In this document: piece by piece, positions 16,719-24,774 of the stretch
How the letters are laid out: the number at the start of each line of letters is the position of its first letter
Numbering within the stretch: the stretch's first letter is position 1
NCBI GenBank assembly: GCA_963791545.1
Contig: CAWBSR010000017.1
Coordinates: forward strand, 372,001-436,000
Length of the DNA: 64,000 nucleotides
Direction of reading: 5' to 3'
Source of the DNA: JALYXV01 sp963791545
Lineage (GTDB): Bacteria > Actinomycetota > Acidimicrobiia > Acidimicrobiales > Palsa-688
Made by a program: the position numbers and the translations under genes
The notes under the pieces: model-generated
The model's input: the letters and a program-made list of their open reading frames with translations, nothing else
Told to the model about the DNA's origin: nothing
Databases searched by the model: none

Positions 16719-17316
16719 CGGGCCCTCGCCGATCGGGTTTTGCCAAAAAATGCTGTCCTGACATCACTTTTTGGCAAAACGGGTTGGGGCACTGCTGAGT
16801 CCCGCGAGAGCGTGCGATATTCGCGGGCCTCGGGCGGCTACTCCTTGCGGGCGCTGCGGGCGCTGCGGGCGCTGCGGGCGGTACCCTGCGGGCGCTGCGG
16901 TGGCCGTGGTGGACGCCGACCACCCAGCCCAGGTAGCCGAAGACGGCGGCCACCCCGACCAGCTCCAGGATGTGGAGCACCGCGAACACCAGGTGCAGGA
17001 CGGTCCACGCCACCACGATCACCGCGATGACGGCGATCACCAGGGCGATGAGCTTCACGATGGTGGGGGAGCCGGTGCGGGGCGCCTCCTTGGGGACGAC
17101 CCGGGGCCCGGAACGGGGCTTCACCAGGTCCCGGGTGTGGGCGGGCGCCTCTTCGATCGCCGGCGCCTTGGCCGCCTTAGCGGCTTTGTCCCGCGTCCCG
17201 GTCCTGGTCCTCGGCGCCGCGGCCGCTTTCGGGCCCTCCAGGGTCTGGCAGATCAGGCAGGTGCCCGGTGGGTAACCGTGGATGCAGGGGCCGGCCACCC
17301 CTCTATGGTGGCGCAT
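16663..17316 (-). CDS. Cys-motif membrane protein (HGxxPGTCxxC)
   Basis: About 217 residues from the ATG at 17316. The N-terminus has CIHGYPPGTCLICQTL, a small Cys/His motif that may bind zinc. Next is a Lys/Arg/Ala-rich disordered stretch, then two hydrophobic helices (IVKLIALVIAVIAVIVVAWTVLHLVF and LELVGVAAVFGYLGWVVGV). The C-terminal part is Ala/Pro repeats encoded by a 9-base tandem repeat near 16851-16885. The frame then runs through the inverted repeat and into the end of sufC before stopping, so the true C-terminus may be altered or extended. Function unknown. Confidence 0.55.
   Translation of the reverse strand: MRHHRGVAGPCIHGYPPGTCLICQTLEGPKAAAAPRTRTGTRDKAAKAAKAPAIEEAPAHTRDLVKPRSGPRVVPKEAPRTGSPTIVKLIALVIAVIAVIVVAWTVLHLVFAVLHILELVGVAAVFGYLGWVVGVHHGHRSARRVPPAAPAAPAAPARSSRPRPANIARSRGTQQCPNPFCQKVMSGQHFLAKPDRRGPARRRGLRRGRGWCGRRRR
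16737..16780. terminator. 13-bp perfect AT-rich inverted repeat between convergent genes
   Basis: Left arm GTTTTGCCAAAAA (16737-16749) and right arm TTTTTGGCAAAAC (16768-16780) are perfect inverse complements around an 18-base loop that itself contains TGTC-CT-GACA (16754-16763). The AT content contrasts with the GC-rich surroundings. It lies 19 bases after the sufC stop and faces the end of the minus-strand membrane gene, so a bidirectional terminator is the simplest reading. A protein-binding site is the alternative. Confidence 0.5.
16849..16886. repeat. 9-bp tandem repeat
   Basis: The 9-base unit GCTGCGGGC is repeated about four times and then once more after an interruption near 16887. 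It encodes Ala-Pro-Ala type repeats on the minus strand. Likely a slippage-prone low-complexity tract. Confidence 0.6.
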
Positions 17317-17352
17317 TTCGTTCCCCAACGGCGCAGCGAGCAGACTGATCGT

Positions 17353-18831
17353 ATGACTCTCGTGCACCGCGTATTGTTCCCCGAGCCGATCGCCAGCCTT
17401 GATGAGTACCTGGCCCGCGGCGGTGGCGTGGGGCTCGAGGCGGCTCGCAACAAGGACACCGAGTCCGTCGTGGCCGAGCTGGAGGCATCGGGCCTCAGGG
17501 GCCGTGGGGGCGCCGGTTTCCCTACCGGGCGCAAGTGGCGCACCGTGCTCGAGTACCAGTCCCCCGACCTGGCCACGACCGTTATCGTCAACGGCGCCGA
17601 GGGCGAGCCGGGCACCTTCAAAGATCGCACCCTCTTGGCCCGCAACCCCTACGCGGTCATCGAGGGGGCGTTGATCGCGGCCCAGGTGGTCGAAGCCAAC
17701 GAAGTCATCTTCGCGCTCAAGAAGTCGTTCGGGCCCGTCGTCGCCCGGCTGCAGGGGGCCCTGGACGAGGTCGTGGCGGCCGGCTGGGCCGACGGCCTGA
17801 CGATGCGGATCTTCGAGGGCCCCAACGAGTACCTCTATGGCGAGGAGACGGCCCTGCTGGAGACCGTTGAGGGACGCTACCCATTCCCCCGGGTGTCTCC
17901 CCCGTACCGCCGGGGCGAGATCGAGGTGGTCGAGACCGATCGCGACGCGGTGTCGGGGAGCGGCCTGTCGGCGCATGTCGAGATGGCCGACGAGTCGGGC
18001 GAGACCGGAGCGCCGCCGGCGCTCATCGACAACGTGGAGACGATGGCCAATGTGCCCCGGATCATCGGCCGGGGGGCCAAGTGGTTTCGCACTGAAGGCA
18101 CCGAGAAGTCCCCCGGGACCATCGTGTGCACCATCACCGGGCAGGTGCAGCGCGAGGGGGTGGGTGAGGTCATCATGGGCACGACGCTGCGGACGGCCAT
18201 CGACGCCGTGTCGGGGGGTGTCCGCCCGGGGCGTCAGATAAAGGCGGTGCTGGTCGGGGTCTCGAGCAGCATCATCGTCGCGGCCGGGCTGGACACCCCG
18301 CTCACCTACGAGGACATGGCGGCCGCGGGCAGTGGACTGGGCTCCGCCGGCTACATCGTTTTCGACGACACCACCGACATGATCGCGGTGGCGGCCGGAG
18401 TCTCACGGTTCCTCGGCGTCGAATCCTGCGGCCAGTGCAGCCCCTGCAAGCTGGACGGCATGTCGCTATCGGACCTGTTGGAGAAGGTGTGCCGGAACGA
18501 GGCCGGCGCCGCCGACCTCGACCGGATCCGCCGGCTCATCGACACGGTGGGCGACCGGGCCCGGTGTTCCCTCGCCACCCAGCACCAGACGGTCGTCGGG
18601 AGCATCCTGGAGCAGTTCGGCCCCGAGCTGGAGGCCCACGTGTCGGGTCGGGCGAAACCGGTGGCCCCCTTCCTGATCGCCGAGTTGGAGGCGATCGGCG
18701 GCGACGGGGCGGTCTGGGACGAGCGCCACCGGGCCAAGCAACCCGATTGGAGCTACACCGACGAGTGGTCGGGCAAGGTGCCCGCCGAACTGTACGGCGA
18801 CCATCGCCGCCCGTTGACCCTTCCGGAATAG
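17353..18831 (+). CDS. NuoF-like NADH-binding (51-kDa) flavoprotein subunit, orphan
   Basis: 492 residues from the ATG at 17353. The protein shows GLRGRGGAGFPTGRKW (NADH/FMN site), NGAEGEPGTFKDRTLL, the EYLYGEETALLETVEGR loop, and the [4Fe-4S] N3 ligands Cys359, Cys362, Cys365 (ESCGQCSPC) and Cys405 (RCSLATQHQ). In complex I this subunit oxidises NADH. Here there is no nuoE, nuoG or hydrogenase/formate dehydrogenase partner within the window, so the assembly it serves is unknown. Related subunits also work in NAD-reducing hydrogenases and formate dehydrogenases. Confidence 0.88.
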   Translation: MTLVHRVLFPEPIASLDEYLARGGGVGLEAARNKDTESVVAELEASGLRGRGGAGFPTGRKWRTVLEYQSPDLATTVIVNGAEGEPGTFKDRTLLARNPYAVIEGALIAAQVVEANEVIFALKKSFGPVVARLQGALDEVVAAGWADGLTMRIFEGPNEYLYGEETALLETVEGRYPFPRVSPPYRRGEIEVVETDRDAVSGSGLSAHVEMADESGETGAPPALIDNVETMANVPRIIGRGAKWFRTEGTEKSPGTIVCTITGQVQREGVGEVIMGTTLRTAIDAVSGGVRPGRQIKAVLVGVSSSIIVAAGLDTPLTYEDMAAAGSGLGSAGYIVFDDTTDMIAVAAGVSRFLGVESCGQCSPCKLDGMSLSDLLEKVCRNEAGAADLDRIRRLIDTVGDRARCSLATQHQTVVGSILEQFGPELEAHVSGRAKPVAPFLIAELEAIGGDGAVWDERHRAKQPDWSYTDEWSGKVPAELYGDHRRPLTLPE

Positions 18832-18978
18832 AACCGTCCGGTGGCGACGGTGATGTTCCTCAATGCCATCCCGACGCGGGGTTCAGCACGGAGTGGTTCA
18901 TCGAGTTGGGGGCCCGGGTAAGTGAGGAAGGCGGGTCCCGCACCTGGCTCCGAAATTCCTAGGAGAGGATGGTTGCCC

Positions 18979-19953
18979 ATGTCACAGATGACCTATCGCC
19001 GCCTTGGTCGCTCCGGCCTGCAAGTCAGTGTCCTGTCGTTCGGGTCCTGGGTTTCCTTCGGGGGCCAGGTCGGCGTGGAACGGGCCATGGAATGCCTGGC
19101 TGCGGCCCGGGCCGCGGGCGTGAACTTCTTCGACAACGCCGAGGCCTACGCGGGGGGCGAGTCGGAGCGGATCATGGGCAAGGCGATCGCCGATCTCGGG
19201 TGGGACCGGGAGAGCTACGTCATTTCCACCAAGTTCTTCTGGGGCCTCCACGACGGCCCCAATATGCGCAACACCCTCAACCGCAAGTACCTGCTCCACG
19301 CCATCGAAGGGTCGCTGGAGCGGCTGGGGCTGGACTTCGTCGACCTGATCTTCTGTCATCGGGCGGATCCCAATACCCCGATCGAAGAGACGGTGTGGGC
19401 CATGCACGACATCGTCACCTCCGGCCGGGCCCGGTACTGGGGGACATCAGAATGGACGGCCGATGAGATCCGGGCCGCCTGGGAGATCGCGCAGCGCCAC
19501 CACCTGCGCCACCCGGTGATGGAACAGCCGCAGTACCACCTCTTCGAGCGGGAGAAGGTGGAGCGGGAGTACGCCCGGCTGTACGAGGACATCGGGCTGG
19601 GCCTCACGACCTGGAGCCCGCTGGCGTCGGGCCTGTTGACCGGCAAGTACGTCGACGGGGTCCCCGCAGGGAGCCGGGCCACGCTTCCCGGCTACGAGTG
19701 GCTGCGGGACCAGTTGACCGATCCGGAGCGCAACCAGCGGGTCACGCGACTGGCCGCGGTGGCGGCGCGGCTCGGGTGCTCGCTGGCTCAGCTGGCCATC
19801 GCCTGGTGCGCCGCCAACCCCCAGGTGTCCACCGTCATCACCGGGGCCAGCACCGTCGAGCAGGTGCACGAGAACATGGGGGCGCTCGACGTGATCGCAA
19901 AGCTGACGCCGGAGGTGCTGCGGGAGATCGACGAGGTGACCGGCGCCGCCTGA
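18979..19953 (+). CDS. Aldo/keto reductase, potassium-channel beta-subunit type
   Basis: 324 residues from the ATG at 18979, which has AGGAGAGGATG upstream. The family tetrad is visible as Asp and Tyr in FFDNAEAYAGGESE, Lys in VISTKFFWG and His in IFCHRADP. The C-terminal VITGASTVEQVHENMGAL is the cofactor-binding loop. Closest in style to the Kv-beta/YghZ group (LGRSGLQVSVLSFGSW, WGTSEW, TTWSPLASGLLTGKY). NADPH-dependent carbonyl reduction is the expected chemistry. The substrate is unknown. Confidence 0.92.
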   Translation: MSQMTYRRLGRSGLQVSVLSFGSWVSFGGQVGVERAMECLAAARAAGVNFFDNAEAYAGGESERIMGKAIADLGWDRESYVISTKFFWGLHDGPNMRNTLNRKYLLHAIEGSLERLGLDFVDLIFCHRADPNTPIEETVWAMHDIVTSGRARYWGTSEWTADEIRAAWEIAQRHHLRHPVMEQPQYHLFEREKVEREYARLYEDIGLGLTTWSPLASGLLTGKYVDGVPAGSRATLPGYEWLRDQLTDPERNQRVTRLAAVAARLGCSLAQLAIAWCAANPQVSTVITGASTVEQVHENMGALDVIAKLTPEVLREIDEVTGAA

Positions 19954-19973
19954 GGCGCGGTGCCGGCCGCCGA

Positions 19974-21584
19974 CTAATCCCCGGGTTCTCCCACCGCCGC
20001 CTCCCCGCGGCCTCCATCGGCGTCGCGACCGGCGTCGCGACCGGCGTCGCGACCGGCGTCGCGAGTAGCCACCGCCGGGAGCGGTTCGTAGATGGCGACC
20101 GGCTGGGTGCTGCCCCGCACCGCCACCGTCCCCAACGACGCCCACTGGCTGGCCTCGTAGCCGGCGTGGGCCACCGCCTCGCCGGTGGCCAGGACCCCCC
20201 GGGGACGACCCTTGGCGATCTCGGTCAGGCGGGCCGCCTCGTTGACGGCCCGGCCGATGACGGTGTACTCGTAGCGTTGCTCGGTGCCAATGTTGCCCGC
20301 CACCACCACCCCCGAGGAAACTCCGATCCCCGCCGCCAGGCCGTGGTGGTCGGGCGCCATCTCCCGGATCGCCTGATGGAGCTTGCGAGCCGCCCGCATG
20401 GCCCGTGCCGAGTGGTCGGGCTGAAAGGTCGGTGCCCCGAAGACGCACAGCGCCCCGTCGCCCTCGAACTTGTTGACCCAGCCCCCCTCCTCGCTGACCA
20501 CCTTGACCACGGTGTCGAAGAAGGCGTTCAGGGTGGCCACCACTTCGCCCGGCGGGAGGACCTCGGCCAGCGCCGTCGAGCCCACCAAGTCGACGAACAG
20601 TGCGCTCACCGAGTGTTGCTCGCCGCCGAGCCCACTTCCCGCCGCCAGGGCCCGCTGGGCCACCTCGATGCCCACGTGGCGGCCGAAGAGGTCCTGGAGT
20701 TGGGCTCGTTCCCGTAGCCCCTTCACCATCCGGTTGAAACCCGATTGCAGCAGCCCGATGTCGCCGCCGTCCTCGACGTCGACCACCACCTCCAGGTCGC
20801 CGCCCTCCACCCGCCGCATCCCGCTGCGGACGTGGTCCAGCGGGTCGGCGACCGAGCGAGCCACGGCGAAGGTGATGATGAAGCCGGCCAGAACCCCCGC
20901 CAGCGACACTGCGATAACCGCCTGCGAGATGCTCGGTGCCGCGGCGCCGGGCACCGCCGACGCCCTGGCGTCGAGGGGCAGGAGGGCGAGGCCCAGTAGG
21001 GGGATGGCGGAGCCGAGCGCCCAGGCCAGGATCAGGCGGGGCCGGATGCCGATCGAGGCCGATCGAGGCGGCGCCTCGCCCTGCAGGGTGAGGGGTATGA
21101 GCGGCACCACCGCCCGCTCGATGAGGAAGTAGGCCAGGGCGATACTGACCAGTCCCCCCAGCAGGATGGTGACGAGGACCTGCACCGTGAACAGGGCCGA
21201 GTGGTGGAGTATCCAGGCCCAGGCCGCGAAGGCCACCGCGCCGCTGACCCAGGAGACGACCGAGAACTGTGTCGCCCGCCACGGCATGCTCAGGGTGGCC
21301 TGCTGCTCCGCCATGGTCGGCGGCCGGGCAGCCGCCATCCATGCCGTGGCCCGCTCGAAGCGGCGCCGGATGAGCCGGTGTTGGACAAAGGCGGTGACCG
21401 CCAGCAAAGCCGCGGCCAGCGCCGCGTCGAGGAGGGACTCGGTGCGCCAGCGCGGGGGGAACGGGGCGATGAACTCGAGGTACACGAAGATGAAGCAGGC
21501 CCCGGCCAGATTGCCGGCAAATGACCCCATGGTCATGCGGGTCCGCACGTCGGCCCAGTCGAGATGGAGCAGCCGGCGGGCCAT
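19974..21584 (-). CDS. Membrane class III adenylate/guanylate cyclase with HAMP domain
   Basis: 536 residues. An N-terminal half with about six transmembrane helices leads to a HAMP linker (SVADPLDHVRSGMRRVEGGDLEV) and a C-terminal class III cyclase domain. Metal Asp residues lie in LFVDLVGST and FEGDG, with the purine-site Lys just before (NKFEGDG). YTVIGRAVNEAARL provides a Thr at the second purine position and the transition-state Asn and Arg. All catalytic residues therefore appear present, and ATP as substrate is likely. The architecture resembles the mycobacterial six-helix HAMP cyclases. The C-terminus ends in RDAG repeats. Confidence 0.88.
   Translation of the reverse strand: MARRLLHLDWADVRTRMTMGSFAGNLAGACFIFVYLEFIAPFPPRWRTESLLDAALAAALLAVTAFVQHRLIRRRFERATAWMAAARPPTMAEQQATLSMPWRATQFSVVSWVSGAVAFAAWAWILHHSALFTVQVLVTILLGGLVSIALAYFLIERAVVPLIPLTLQGEAPPRSASIGIRPRLILAWALGSAIPLLGLALLPLDARASAVPGAAAPSISQAVIAVSLAGVLAGFIITFAVARSVADPLDHVRSGMRRVEGGDLEVVVDVEDGGDIGLLQSGFNRMVKGLRERAQLQDLFGRHVGIEVAQRALAAGSGLGGEQHSVSALFVDLVGSTALAEVLPPGEVVATLNAFFDTVVKVVSEEGGWVNKFEGDGALCVFGAPTFQPDHSARAMRAARKLHQAIREMAPDHHGLAAGIGVSSGVVVAGNIGTEQRYEYTVIGRAVNEAARLTEIAKGRPRGVLATGEAVAHAGYEASQWASLGTVAVRGSTQPVAIYEPLPAVATRDAGRDAGRDAGRDADGGRGEAAVGEPGD
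20020..20066. repeat. 12-bp tandem repeat at cyclase 3' end
   Basis: About four copies of a 12-base unit (GCGTCGCGACCG) encode repeated Arg-Asp-Ala-Gly on the minus strand. It sits after the folded cyclase domain, so copy-number change would alter only a tail. Confidence 0.7.
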
Positions 21585-21644
21585 GGGGAAAAATTACTCC
21601 CTCGGTACTCCCCCTTCGTGACACCGTTGTGTAATCATGTAAGT

Positions 21645-22229
21645 ATGCAACCGACACAATCAATGCGCACCACGGCCGAGCAACGAGCCAAGCTGCACGG
21701 TTGGTTCGCGGGCCAGGTACCCGACGGATGGTTCGTGGCCGCCCCGACGGTGACCTTCGACAACGACGAGATCCTGGTGGTCGGCCGCCTCAAGACCCCC
21801 GACGTGGAGGCCGGCGCCGGGCCCGAGGGTCAGGCGGCCGCGGAAGCGGCCCGCATCGAGCGGTTCCGGGAAGACACCCGGGAGCAGCGGATGCGCATCG
21901 CTGAGGATGCTCAGCACCGGTTCCGGCGCCGGGTCTCATGGGGCGCCCAATGCGGCGACTCCACGCACTATTTCACCACCGCCAGCGCTCCGGTCATGAC
22001 CCGGCTGCGGATGCCCGAGCGGGCCGTGCTCGACACCTTGATCGACGCCGGGGTGGCTCGCAGCCGCAGTGACGCCCTGGCCTGGTGCGTCCGCCTGGTG
22101 GGTCAGAACGAAGCGGCGTGGATCGCCGAGCTCCGGGGCGCATTCGAGCACGTGGAGACGGTCAGGGCCCAAGGCCCGAGCTCCCTCCGAGGTGACGACG
22201 ACGACGCCGCGGCGCCGGCGCCGGGCTAG
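21645..22229 (+). CDS. Uncharacterised actinobacterial protein
   Basis: 194 residues from the ATG at 21645. The upstream in-frame start at 21564 would overlap the divergent cyclase start. The N-terminal half has GWFAGQVPDGWF and EILVVGRL, followed by a charged helix with many Glu/Arg (about 60-90). A C-terminal region LDTLIDAGVARSRSDALAWCVRLVGQNEAAWIAEL resembles a ribbon-helix-helix-like segment, so DNA binding is possible. It ends in an acidic/Ala tail. Function not known. It is convergent with sufU; the stop overlaps the sufU stop by four bases. Confidence 0.6.
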   Translation: MQPTQSMRTTAEQRAKLHGWFAGQVPDGWFVAAPTVTFDNDEILVVGRLKTPDVEAGAGPEGQAAAEAARIERFREDTREQRMRIAEDAQHRFRRRVSWGAQCGDSTHYFTTASAPVMTRLRMPERAVLDTLIDAGVARSRSDALAWCVRLVGQNEAAWIAELRGAFEHVETVRAQGPSSLRGDDDDAAAPAPG

Positions 22230-22723
22230 CCAGCCGCCTGCTGGGCTTCTTGAGCCTCGTCGAGGCCCTGGGCCAACGTGTTCCACGAAAGGGTGGCGCA
22301 CTTGATCCGCACCGGGAAGCGCACCACGCCTTGCAGGGCCTCGAGGTCACCCAGCTTCACGGCCGCGTCAGCCGCGGCCGCCGCCGCCCCACCGTCGTCG
22401 GCTCCGTCCAGGCGTTGCTCGTGGATCGACATCAGGGACTTGAAGGCCCGGATGGTCGCCCGGGCCTCGGCCAGGCTCTTGCCCTTCACGGCCGCGGACA
22501 TCATCGACGCCGACGACTGGCTGATCGAGCAGCCCTGGCCGCCGATGCGCAGGTCCTGGACCCGGTCGCCGGCCACGTCGAGGTAGACCACGATCTCGTC
22601 GCCGCACAGCGGGTTGAAGCCTTCCACCCGCACCGCGGGTGGGGTCGGCAACTCACCCCGGTTACGGGGGTTGCGGTAATGGTCGAGGATGATCTCGCGG
22701 TAGAGGTCTTCGAGGCCCGGCAT
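22226..22723 (-). CDS. sufU: SufU-type zinc-dependent sulfurtransferase/scaffold
   Basis: 165 residues from the ATG at 22723; a TTG nine bases upstream is less likely. The zinc/sulfur site residues are Cys40 and Asp42 (NPLCGDEI), Cys65 (GQGCSISQSSAS) and Cys142 (IKCATLSW). The 18-21 residue insertion between the second and third Cys regions is characteristic of SufU over IscU. SufU accepts persulfide from SufS. It lies 23 bases after sufS on the same strand as part of the sufC-sufS-sufU operon. Confidence 0.93.
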   Translation of the reverse strand: MPGLEDLYREIILDHYRNPRNRGELPTPPAVRVEGFNPLCGDEIVVYLDVAGDRVQDLRIGGQGCSISQSSASMMSAAVKGKSLAEARATIRAFKSLMSIHEQRLDGADDGGAAAAAADAAVKLGDLEALQGVVRFPVRIKCATLSWNTLAQGLDEAQEAQQAAG

Positions 22724-22746
22724 CTGAGTCAAACCACCTTAGGGAG

Positions 22747-23966
22747 CTAGGAGAACAACCGGTCGGCACTCGACAATGCGGCCGACAGTGCGTCCACGTC
22801 GGCCTCGTCGTTGTAGAGGTAAAGCGACGCCCGGGCGGTCGCCCCGACGCCGAGGCGTCGCATGAGCGGCTTGGCGCAGTGGTGGCCGGCCCGGACACAC
22901 ACCCCGACCTCGTCGAGGACCTGGGAGATGTCGTGGGGGTGGATGTCCTTGTAGGCGAAGCTCAACACGCCGCCTCGCTTTTCGGGGTCGGAAGGTCCGA
23001 AGATCTTGATGTCATCTCCGTGGCGCTCCTGCAACGACGACAGGGCGTAGCGGGTGAGCTCGATCTCATGGGCCCGGACGTCGGCCATCCCGAGAGCCTG
23101 GAGATAGTCGATGGCGGCCCCGAGCCCGACCGCCTCGGCGATGGGTGGGGTGCCGGCCTCGAACTTCCAGGGCAGCTCGTTGGCCGTGAAGCCGTCCAAT
23201 CGCACGTCGCGGATCATCTCGCCCCCGCCGAGGAAGATCGGCATGGCGTTGAGCAGCGTCTCGCGGGCCCACAGGACGCCGATGCCTGTCGGGCCCAGCG
23301 CCTTGTGGCCCGTGAACCCATAGAAGTCGCAGCCCAGATCGCCCACCTGGGTGGCGAAATGGGGCGTGTACTGGGCCCCGTCCACGAGCACGAGAGCCCC
23401 GGCCGCATGCGCCGCCGAAGCCACCCGGGCCACCGGGTTGAGGGTCCCGAGGACGTTGGATACCAGCGTCAGGCCCACCAGCTTGACCCCGTCCAACACT
23501 CGCTCCAGGTCGTCGAGGATCAACTCGCCGTTGCCGTCAACGCCGAGGTAGCGCAACTCGATGCCCCGCTCCGCCTTCAGCTGCAGCCACGGCACCAGGT
23601 TGGCGTGGTGCTCCATCTCGGTCAGCAGGACGGCGTCGCCGGGTTGCAGGTTGGCCCGACCCCAGGAGTAGGCGACCAGGTTGATGGCCTCGGTCACGTT
23701 CTTGGTGAAGATCACTTCCCGCTCCGACGCGGCCCCGATGAAATCGACAACCTTGCGGCGCGCCTGTTCGTAGAGCCGGGTCGACTCCTCGGCGATGGTG
23801 TACACACCCCGGTGGACGTTGGCGTAGGTGGTCTCGTACAGCCGCTGCATGGCGTCGAGCACCGCCACCGGCTTCTGCGACGACGAAGCCGAGTCGAGGT
23901 AGACGAGGCGGTGCCCGTGAATCAGCTGGTCGAGGATGGGGAAGTCCTTCTTGACCAACTCCACGT

Positions 23967-23976
<10 letters not shown>
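22747..23976 (-). CDS. sufS: Cysteine desulfurase SufS
   Basis: 409 residues from the GTG at 23976. The frame stays open further upstream only as a shadow inside sufC. Visible are the N-terminal HRLVYLDSASSSQKP, the PLP lysine in FTGHKALGPTGIGVLW, and the catalytic Cys367 in VRAGHHCAKPLM. These match type II desulfurases, which convert cysteine to alanine and load sulfane sulfur onto SufU. The N-terminus overlaps the end of the upstream sufC by 10 bases, indicating translational coupling. Confidence 0.95.
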
Positions 23977-24722
<746 letters not shown>

Positions 24723-24774
24723 GGCCCCATCCTATTACCACTACCGCCATAGGGGAAATAGGTGCGACGGCTAA
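24723..24774. promoter_or_regulatory. Short AT-richer divergent intergenic region
   Basis: 52 bases between the divergent sufC and debranching-enzyme starts, with AT-rich patches such as CCTATTACC and GGGGAAATAGG. It must hold both promoters or a shared regulator site. No exact -35/-10 can be assigned. Confidence 0.35.

Noticed and set aside
16737..16780. dif chromosome-dimer recombination site
   Set aside because: dif arms are 11 bp with a 6-bp centre; here arms are 13 bp with an 18-bp loop.
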